NCBI GenBank assembly: GCA_002506595.1
Contig: DAXV01000020.1
Location: 1-18,727 of the forward strand
Direction of reading: 5' to 3'
Length of the DNA: 18,727 nucleotides
DNA from: Acidilobaceae archaeon UBA158
Lineage (GTDB): Archaea; Thermoproteota; Thermoprotei_A; Sulfolobales; Acidilobaceae
Positions 13,157 through 18,727 of this stretch are shown piece by piece; within the stretch, counting starts at the first letter, position 1; each line of letters starts with the position of its first letter. A model generated the notes under the pieces. It had not been told where the DNA came from, made no database searches, and saw only the letters and a list, made by a program, of their open reading frames with translations. A program made the translations under genes and the position numbers.

Positions 13157-15813
13157 TGGAAAAGGTAAAAATAATTGTTAATGGAAAGGAATACTTTGTT
13201 GATAAAGATGCAAATCTACTTGAAACATTAAAATCTTTTGGTTATTATATACCTAGTCTTTGCTACGATGAGAGATTAGAGCCCTATGGGTCTTGCAGGT
13301 TATGTTATGTAAAAGTAAATGGATCCCTCTTACCTTCTTGTACGACTAAAGTAAAAGATGGGATGACAATAGTTACTGAAGATCAAGAAATAATTGAAAA
13401 CAGAAAGACCATTTTAGATTTAGTTTCTAATCAGATAAGTGGAAACATATCAAAAGAAAAGGAAATAAGTGAAGCTTTTGACAAATATGAAATTCATTAT
13501 GAACCTAAGGAAATTAATAAGGAGTTAATCGATGAATCACACCCATATATTTATGTTGATATGAATAAATGCATCAAATGTTTTAGATGCGTAAGAGCAT
13601 GCGATGAAATACAAGGATACCATGTATGGAGGGCATGGTTTAGAGGAAGTAAAGTATTAATTAGGCCTGATGGTCCGGATTTTGGTCATAGCAGTTGCGT
13701 AAGCTGTGGCCTTTGCGTTGATGTTTGTCCAACAGGAGCATTAGAAGATAGAACTATAATAATGAATGGATGGCCCGAGAATTGGATTAGTACAACATGC
13801 CCATATTGTGGAGTTGGTTGCGAAATCGAAGTTGGAACTAAAAACGGAAAAATAATAGATATTAGGCCTTCCAAAAAATCTATTGTTAATAAAGGAAACC
13901 TATGTGTTAAAGGAAGATATGCTTGGGGATATGTATATTCTGAAGATAGGATTTTAAATCCAATGATTAAGGAAAATGGTGAATGGAAAGAAGTTAGTTG
14001 GGATGAAGCTCTTTCATATATTTCTCAAAAAATTAACGATATATTGGAAAGGTATGGTCCTAAGGCGATAGGAGTTTTAGTAGGGGCAAGAATAACAAAT
14101 GAAGAAGAATATTTGGCTGCAAAGTTTGCAAGAGTTGTGTTAAAAACAAATAATGTAGATAGTTGTGCAAGGGTTTGTCATGAACCCTCTGCTCAAGGTC
14201 TTGAAGATATCTTAGGAACTGGTGGCGCAACAAATACGTTTGAAGATTTAGATAAGACAAAAACTGTTATAGTTATTGGAAGCAATATAACAGAAAATCA
14301 TCCTGTAATAGGGGTTAGAGTTAAGAAACTCGCAGCCGAAGGAAAAATAAAATTAATAGTTATAGATCCTAGAAGAACAGAAATAGCTCAATATGCTGAT
14401 ATATTTTTGCAATTAAAGCCTGGAACAGATGTCGTATTGCTTAATGCAATTGCTAATACTATTATATCAGAAGGCCTGATAGATGAAGATTTTATTAATA
14501 AGAGGGTTGAGGGTTTTGAGGAATTTAAGCAAATAGCATATAATTATACACCAGAATTCGCAGAACAGGTAACCGGAGTTAAAGCTGAACTAATTAGGGA
14601 AGCAGCTAGACTATATGCATCAAACAAACCATCAATGATATTTTGGGGACTTGGGGTAACTGAACATATACAAGGAACAGAAATTGTCTACTTATTAATT
14701 GATCTAGCATTAATAACAGGTAATATAGGAAAGGAAGGAACAGGTTTAATGCCTCTAAGAGGTAAAAACAATGTTCAAGGAACTGCAATTATGGGGGCAC
14801 ATCCTAAGAAGTTGTTAGGAGCAGTTCCTTTATCTGATCAAAATAGATTCAGATTTGAAAAGATATGGAGACAAAAAGTTCCTGAAGAGCCTGGGTTGGA
14901 TGCAATAGAAATGGTTGATGCAGCACTAAGAGGAGAATTAAAGGCATTGATTATTTTTGGGGAAGACTTAGTTATGTCTCATCCCTTTAGAAGAATGGCT
15001 GAAAAATCTTTGGCAAATTTAGAGTTATTAGTTTTGGTTGATATGTTTCATAATGAAACTTCAAAGTTTGCTAATGTGTTTTTACCTGCTAGCAGTTCAT
15101 TTGAAAAGGAAGGAACATTTACAAATGCTGAAAGAAGAATTCAAAAAGTAAATAAGGTTATAGAACCATTAGGAAATTCTCTACCAGATTGGAAAATTGT
15201 TATGAAACTTGCAGAATCTTTAGGATTTAAGGAATATTTCAGTTATGATTCACCAGAAGACATTTGGAATGAAATAAGAACGCTTTGGCCTTCAGTTTAT
15301 GGTATTACATACGAAAGACTTGAAAAACAAGGTGGATTGCCTTATCCTACACCAGAATTAGATAAAGAACCAATTAAAATACTTCACAAAGATAAATTTA
15401 CTATTGGAGAAAAGACAAAACTTAGGCCGGTTATGTTTATTCCTTCACCAGAAAGTGCAAGTCAAGAATATCCATTAATATTAGTAACTGGGAGATCTTT
15501 ATATCATTTTAATATGGGATCTATGACGAGAAGAACGCCAAATAAGGTAATTTTTGAAGAAGATATATTAGAAATAAACCCTGTTAATGCAAATTCTTTA
15601 GGAATTAAAGACGGAGATTTAGTAAAGGTAACGAGCAAATATGGTAGCACCACTATAAAAGCAAGGATCAGTGATAGGGTTCCAAAAAATATAGTATTTG
15701 CAACAGTTCATTTTCCAGAACAATCAATAAATTATGTTGTATCTCCTAATGTAGATAGGATAACCCATATTCCAGAGTATAAAGTAACTGCAGTAAGAAT
15801 TGAAAAAATTTAA
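13156..15813 (+). CDS. fdhA: Formate dehydrogenase alpha subunit (Mo/W-bis-MGD, cysteine form)
   Basis: This 885-residue catalytic subunit would oxidise formate to CO2 or reduce CO2. Domains in order: NuoG-like [2Fe-2S] with C36, C47, C50 and C62; a ferredoxin module with C139/C142/C145/C149 and C181/C184/C187/C191; the molybdopterin-enzyme [4Fe-4S] site C215, C218, C222 and C250; then the bis-MGD domains. The metal ligand is C341 in ARVCHEPSAQGL, followed by H342 as in formate dehydrogenases. GSNITENHPVIG (375-386) and MPLRGKNNVQG (532-542) also match that family, as does the C-terminal dinucleotide-binding domain from about 770. The His-Cys3 cluster normally between the [2Fe-2S] and ferredoxin modules is missing: no cysteine occurs in residues 63-138. 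GAGGTGG at 13142-13148 serves the ATG, which overlaps the previous stop (TAATG). Formate as substrate is inferred from family; related substrates are possible. Confidence 0.9.
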   Translation: MEKVKIIVNGKEYFVDKDANLLETLKSFGYYIPSLCYDERLEPYGSCRLCYVKVNGSLLPSCTTKVKDGMTIVTEDQEIIENRKTILDLVSNQISGNISKEKEISEAFDKYEIHYEPKEINKELIDESHPYIYVDMNKCIKCFRCVRACDEIQGYHVWRAWFRGSKVLIRPDGPDFGHSSCVSCGLCVDVCPTGALEDRTIIMNGWPENWISTTCPYCGVGCEIEVGTKNGKIIDIRPSKKSIVNKGNLCVKGRYAWGYVYSEDRILNPMIKENGEWKEVSWDEALSYISQKINDILERYGPKAIGVLVGARITNEEEYLAAKFARVVLKTNNVDSCARVCHEPSAQGLEDILGTGGATNTFEDLDKTKTVIVIGSNITENHPVIGVRVKKLAAEGKIKLIVIDPRRTEIAQYADIFLQLKPGTDVVLLNAIANTIISEGLIDEDFINKRVEGFEEFKQIAYNYTPEFAEQVTGVKAELIREAARLYASNKPSMIFWGLGVTEHIQGTEIVYLLIDLALITGNIGKEGTGLMPLRGKNNVQGTAIMGAHPKKLLGAVPLSDQNRFRFEKIWRQKVPEEPGLDAIEMVDAALRGELKALIIFGEDLVMSHPFRRMAEKSLANLELLVLVDMFHNETSKFANVFLPASSSFEKEGTFTNAERRIQKVNKVIEPLGNSLPDWKIVMKLAESLGFKEYFSYDSPEDIWNEIRTLWPSVYGITYERLEKQGGLPYPTPELDKEPIKILHKDKFTIGEKTKLRPVMFIPSPESASQEYPLILVTGRSLYHFNMGSMTRRTPNKVIFEEDILEINPVNANSLGIKDGDLVKVTSKYGSTTIKARISDRVPKNIVFATVHFPEQSINYVVSPNVDRITHIPEYKVTAVRIEKI

Positions 15814-15868
15814 TTAATATTATAATAATTATTTATAGTATAATTAAAATAAATTTTCTTTATAAAAG

Positions 15869-16435
15869 TTAATCTGGATACATTTCCCCTAATTTTGCCG
15901 CATTAGCTAATATTTCATCTGGATTAGACGCATGTAACCAAACTCCATTAGTAATTTTAACTGCTTTATCTATATGCTCTGAAATGCTTTTAGGTATTGG
16001 GCCAAATGTTAGCATATCTAATTCTATTTCTGATAGAGATAATAATGATGCTGACATCTCTAAGCTTATTCCTTCATTAAAGCCTGCATCAGTTATTAAA
16101 ATAACCCTCTTATGATATCCAGGGTTGACACTTCTTAGTATTAAATAAGCATCTTTTATTACCTCGCTTGGCGCAGTAGCTTTTCCCATAATCTTGAGTT
16201 GTGAAATTGCCTTTTCTATAATTTCAAGCTTATCTGTAAGGTCTGTCAAAGGGAATGAATATCTATAAAATATTGCTAATGACAATAATGTGGGTAAGTT
16301 TCTGCTAATCAAACTTCTAGTTATTATTGATGCTGCCCTTTTGGCGTTTTCAAATCTATTAGGCTTATAATCTTTTCTTGCCATGCTTATACTAGTATCA
16401 ACCCCTATTATTACAGCCTCTCCAATAAACTTCAA
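15869..16435 (-). CDS. Small stand-alone VWA-domain protein, Rpn10-like in its N-terminus
   Basis: The 188 residues are a single von Willebrand factor A domain. The metal-ion-dependent adhesion site is complete: D13-T-S15-I-S17, T87 in GKATAPS, and D116 in LITDAG. Such intact domains bind Mg2+ and a partner's acidic residue, so a protein-protein interaction role is likely. The N-terminus (EAVIIGVDTS, then DYKPNRFENAK at 22-32) resembles the start of the eukaryotic proteasome receptor Rpn10, which has an aliphatic strand, an acidic residue, and a D-Y/F-x-P-x-R-F-E motif. The similarity is seen by eye only. The TTG at 16435 is the only start that keeps the first strand; GGAG lies too close (16440-16437) to be a good ribosome binding site, so the mRNA may be nearly leaderless. 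No AAA+ or chelatase partner is adjacent. Confidence 0.85.
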   Translation of the reverse strand: MKFIGEAVIIGVDTSISMARKDYKPNRFENAKRAASIITRSLISRNLPTLLSLAIFYRYSFPLTDLTDKLEIIEKAISQLKIMGKATAPSEVIKDAYLILRSVNPGYHKRVILITDAGFNEGISLEMSASLLSLSEIELDMLTFGPIPKSISEHIDKAVKITNGVWLHASNPDEILANAAKLGEMYPD

Positions 16436-16590
16436 CTCCTTTCATCCCTAGTCCTTAAAACAATTCTTTTAACTAGGCTATGAAATCTAATATTGCAAAG
16501 GCTAATTAGGCAATTCTTATAGATATTAATAAACATTTTACCGCCATATTAGATTGTTAGATTTTTAATAATTTAAGCTTTTTCCCACTT

Positions 16591-17367
16591 CTAAGCAAAG
16601 AGCTCCGGAGGAATAATTAAAGGAATAGTACCCATCTTGGCTATGATTTCATTAAATTGCTTTTCATCTATTAAATTAACTTTTTTAGAATATGTAAATA
16701 GAGAAAGGGTGGGAACACTTATAATGCCTTTGCTTTTTGCAGTTTGCCTAGTTCTAATATCATCAGAAACAAATATTGCATTTTCTTTTTTCGATATACT
16801 AATTGCCTCAGCTTCTTGTAAGGTTATACCATTTTTTCTAGCAAATTCATTGAGAGGATTTTTTACCTGTATAATATCATAATTTCCTAGGTAAACTAGT
16901 GAACCTCTTATTTTGGAATATCTCATTATTAGAGATCTAATTGAATTATTTGTTTCCTTACTTATTAATAATTTTTTGTCAAATTTTTTAATTAAATCAA
17001 TTTTATCTAATTCTAATATTGTATATGTTGATGATAAATCAAATACTAAAGAGTTTCTTTTATCTATTTCTTCTACATTTTCATTAACCTCGTTTATATC
17101 CATAACGCCTATTTCTGGGGAGGTATTTTTCTTTAAAAAATACCATATAACTTCCTCAATACCCATACCGCTTATTTCTACAGCTAATTGAAAACTTATC
17201 TTACCCTCTTTATAAGCCCTAAACGCTATTTCCTTCATATCAAAACTATCTATAAATCTTCTAATAGCTTCTCTAACTGCTTCAGTTTTATTTGAATAAA
17301 CACCTGCTTTAACTAAGGCATCTAATGCATTTTCACTGTACCCGCTTATTTCAATGTTTGTAACCAT
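16591..17367 (-). CDS. Fused ribbon-helix-helix / UPF0175-like / PIN-domain protein (single-chain toxin-antitoxin type)
   Basis: One 258-residue chain appears to hold both halves of a VapBC-like module. Residues 2-42 fit a ribbon-helix-helix DNA-binding domain: a short strand (TNIEISGY), then two helices with SNKTEAVREAIRRFI. Residues 48-80 (AYKEGKISFQLAVEISGMGIEEVIWYF) resemble the UPF0175 antitoxin helices. Residues 107-258 look like a PIN domain close to the DUF3368 group: D110 after a hydrophobic strand, E185 and E187 in LQEAEAISI, and D202/D203 in FVSDDIRTR, with VPTLSLF after it. These acidic residues are the expected metal ligands, so nuclease activity is plausible. The ATG at 17367 follows GGGTAA. 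No separate toxin or antitoxin gene is adjacent. It could instead be a DNA-binding regulator with an inactive PIN fold. Confidence 0.75.
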   Translation of the reverse strand: MVTNIEISGYSENALDALVKAGVYSNKTEAVREAIRRFIDSFDMKEIAFRAYKEGKISFQLAVEISGMGIEEVIWYFLKKNTSPEIGVMDINEVNENVEEIDKRNSLVFDLSSTYTILELDKIDLIKKFDKKLLISKETNNSIRSLIMRYSKIRGSLVYLGNYDIIQVKNPLNEFARKNGITLQEAEAISISKKENAIFVSDDIRTRQTAKSKGIISVPTLSLFTYSKKVNLIDEKQFNEIIAKMGTIPLIIPPELFA

Positions 17368-17438
17368 TAAAATTACCCGCCTGCCTCTATTAGATATTAT
17401 TATTTTCTCCTTATTAATTTTTGTTTTTAAATAAAAAA

Positions 17439-18614
17439 TTATTCTAATGCTTTTGATATAACTTCTATTCCTTTTTCTATTCTATCAGGCTTTTCTGCAA
17501 CAAATGAAAGCCTTAACGAAGATAAGTATTTTTCGCTGAAATAATTTCCAGGAACTGATGCTACTTGATATTTTTCTAATAAATTTGTTGAAAATTCTTC
17601 TGCATCACTTATATATTCTTTTAGATCTACAAATACAAACATTGAACCCTTTGGTATCGTATATTTTGCTTTTGGAATTTTCTTCTCAATAGCATTTATC
17701 ATTATATCTCTTCTCTTCCTATATTCATTGACTACATCTTTTATATATTTTAACCTTATGTCAGATCTTAAATATTTTGTAACCATATGTTGTGCAAATG
17801 AAGGAGGGCAATATACCATTTCCTCGTTAACTAATTTTATTTTATCAATTACATTCTTAGAGCCATAAATATAACCTAACCTCCATCCGGGTATTGATGG
17901 ATCTTTAGAAAAAGTATTTATAGATATAACGTTATCAGGCGCATATTTATATAAAAATTCATGTTCTCCTTCATAGATCAACGTTTTATATGCTTCATCA
18001 TTAATTATCCAAATATCGTTATCTATAGCTAATTCCGCTAATCCCTTTGCACTTTTATGATCTATAATTCTTCCAGTCGGGTTGTCAGGGCTTACCAAGA
18101 TTATTGCTTTAGTTTTCTTTGAAATAATGTTTGCTATATCATCAATATTAGGTTGGAACTCATTTTCCATGTTTACATAATGCCTAATAATTTTTGCTCC
18201 ATTATAATCTAATAAAGGTTTATATCCAAAGTAAGTGGGGTCAAATAAAATTACTTCATCTCCAGGCTCTAGTATGGTTGCTAAAGTTGAAAACATTGCT
18301 GCTTGTCCACCTGCAGTTATAACGATATTTGAAGGATTTACGTCTAATCCTCCGAGAAGTTTAAGATCATCAGATACTGCCTCTCTTAATTCCAATATTC
18401 CCTGGCTAGGTGTATAACCATAAAGGTTCATGGATTCTTCTTTCAATAGTTTACCCATAAGTTCTCTAATTTCTATTGGAGGTGGAATACTTGGCTGTCC
18501 GGCTGAAAAGATAATAATATCTTTATTTTCTTTTTTTAATTTTTCTCTTATAGCATCTATTTTTCTGGTTGGAGACTCTTTTAAAAGATCTATTTTATTA
18601 TTTATATTACGCAT
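17439..18614 (-). CDS. Class I pyridoxal-phosphate aminotransferase (aspartate aminotransferase-like)
   Basis: This 391-residue fold-type I enzyme transfers an amino group between an amino acid and a 2-oxo acid. Visible PLP-site features are the AGGQAAM phosphate-cup region (101-107), SPDNPTGR with N178, INDEAYK (D206 against the pyridine nitrogen, Y209), and the Schiff-base lysine K237 in NTFSKDPSIPGWRLGY, followed by R245. The C-terminal substrate-carboxylate arginine is in SSLRLSFV. Length and motif spacing are normal for the archaeal AspC/alanine aminotransferase-like group; substrate cannot be settled from sequence. The ATG at 18614 has an excellent GAGGAG at 18626-18621. A tRNA gene lies about 70 bp upstream on the same strand. 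Confidence 0.92.
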   Translation of the reverse strand: MRNINNKIDLLKESPTRKIDAIREKLKKENKDIIIFSAGQPSIPPPIEIRELMGKLLKEESMNLYGYTPSQGILELREAVSDDLKLLGGLDVNPSNIVITAGGQAAMFSTLATILEPGDEVILFDPTYFGYKPLLDYNGAKIIRHYVNMENEFQPNIDDIANIISKKTKAIILVSPDNPTGRIIDHKSAKGLAELAIDNDIWIINDEAYKTLIYEGEHEFLYKYAPDNVISINTFSKDPSIPGWRLGYIYGSKNVIDKIKLVNEEMVYCPPSFAQHMVTKYLRSDIRLKYIKDVVNEYRKRRDIMINAIEKKIPKAKYTIPKGSMFVFVDLKEYISDAEEFSTNLLEKYQVASVPGNYFSEKYLSSLRLSFVAEKPDRIEKGIEVISKALE

Positions 18615-18684
18615 ATATATCTCCTCAAAATTAAAGAATATAAAACCTATATTTATTTTTTTATGAATTTAATGTATAAAATTA

Positions 18685-18727
18685 TGCGGGGGGTGGGGTT
18701 TGAACCCACGCAGGCCTACGCCAACGG
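18685..18727 (-). tRNA. tRNA-Leu, 3' half only (cut by window edge)
   Basis: The minus strand ends with a T stem GTGGG/CCCAC (18709-18705 and 18697-18693) around the loop TTCAAAC, then the acceptor strand CCCCCGC (18692-18686) and discriminator A (18685). Before it lies TTGGCGTAGGCCTGC, a long class II variable arm. The GCGGGGG-type acceptor, A73 and this variable arm fit archaeal tRNA-Leu; tRNA-Ser would normally carry G73. CCA is not encoded (TAA follows). The anticodon and 5' half lie beyond position 18727, so the isoacceptor and any intron cannot be read. Confidence 0.85.

Overview
The window comes from an AT-rich, thermophile-like archaeon, most likely a crenarchaeote (Thermoproteota). 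It encodes a free-standing RpoK, an Rpo13-like RNA polymerase subunit, archaeal diphthine synthase, archaeal UMP kinase, A-type ATPase subunits I, F, E, A and B, two candidate C/D box guide RNAs, and the end of a tRNA without an encoded CCA. Starts are often TTG or GTG behind GGAGG- or GGTGA-type ribosome binding sites. The low G+C and gene set would fit a Caldisphaera/Acidilobales-like organism, but that placement is inference.

Layout. 1-1800: rpoK (minus), an unknown ORF (plus), an Rpo13-like gene (minus) and another unknown ORF (plus). 1845-4297, all minus: padR then dphB as a likely operon, followed by a site-2-protease-like M50 peptidase with its own TATA box. 4384-4443: a C/D box sRNA candidate just downstream of atpI. 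4485-10839: the A-type ATPase locus, with atpI (minus) divergent from a tight atpF-E-A-B cluster (plus). 10840-11520: UMP kinase (minus), convergent with atpB with no gap; a second C/D box sRNA candidate lies upstream of it at 11564-11621. 11690-15813: a two-gene NAD(P)-linked formate dehydrogenase-type operon, a NuoE/NuoF fusion and a large FdhA. 15869-18614, all minus: a small VWA protein, a fused RHH/PIN protein, and a class I aminotransferase. 18685-18727: the 3' half of a tRNA-Leu running off the right edge.

How the parts fit. The ATPase cluster supplies rotor/stator and catalytic subunits of the A1Ao enzyme; subunits D, C, K and G/H are not in the window. The dehydrogenase would oxidise formate (or a related substrate) at a Mo/W-bis-MGD centre and pass electrons through FeS clusters to FMN and NAD(P). 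RpoK and Rpo13 belong to transcription, DphB to EF-2 modification, and the two sRNAs to 2'-O-methylation. The strongest non-protein finding is the sRNA at 4384-4443: box and spacer geometry is canonical, and its first guide is complementary over 11 nt to the 530-loop segment of crenarchaeal 16S rRNA as I remember it.

No insertion sequence, CRISPR array or integrase was seen. The first 69 bases, downstream of rpoK, hold nothing I can call.
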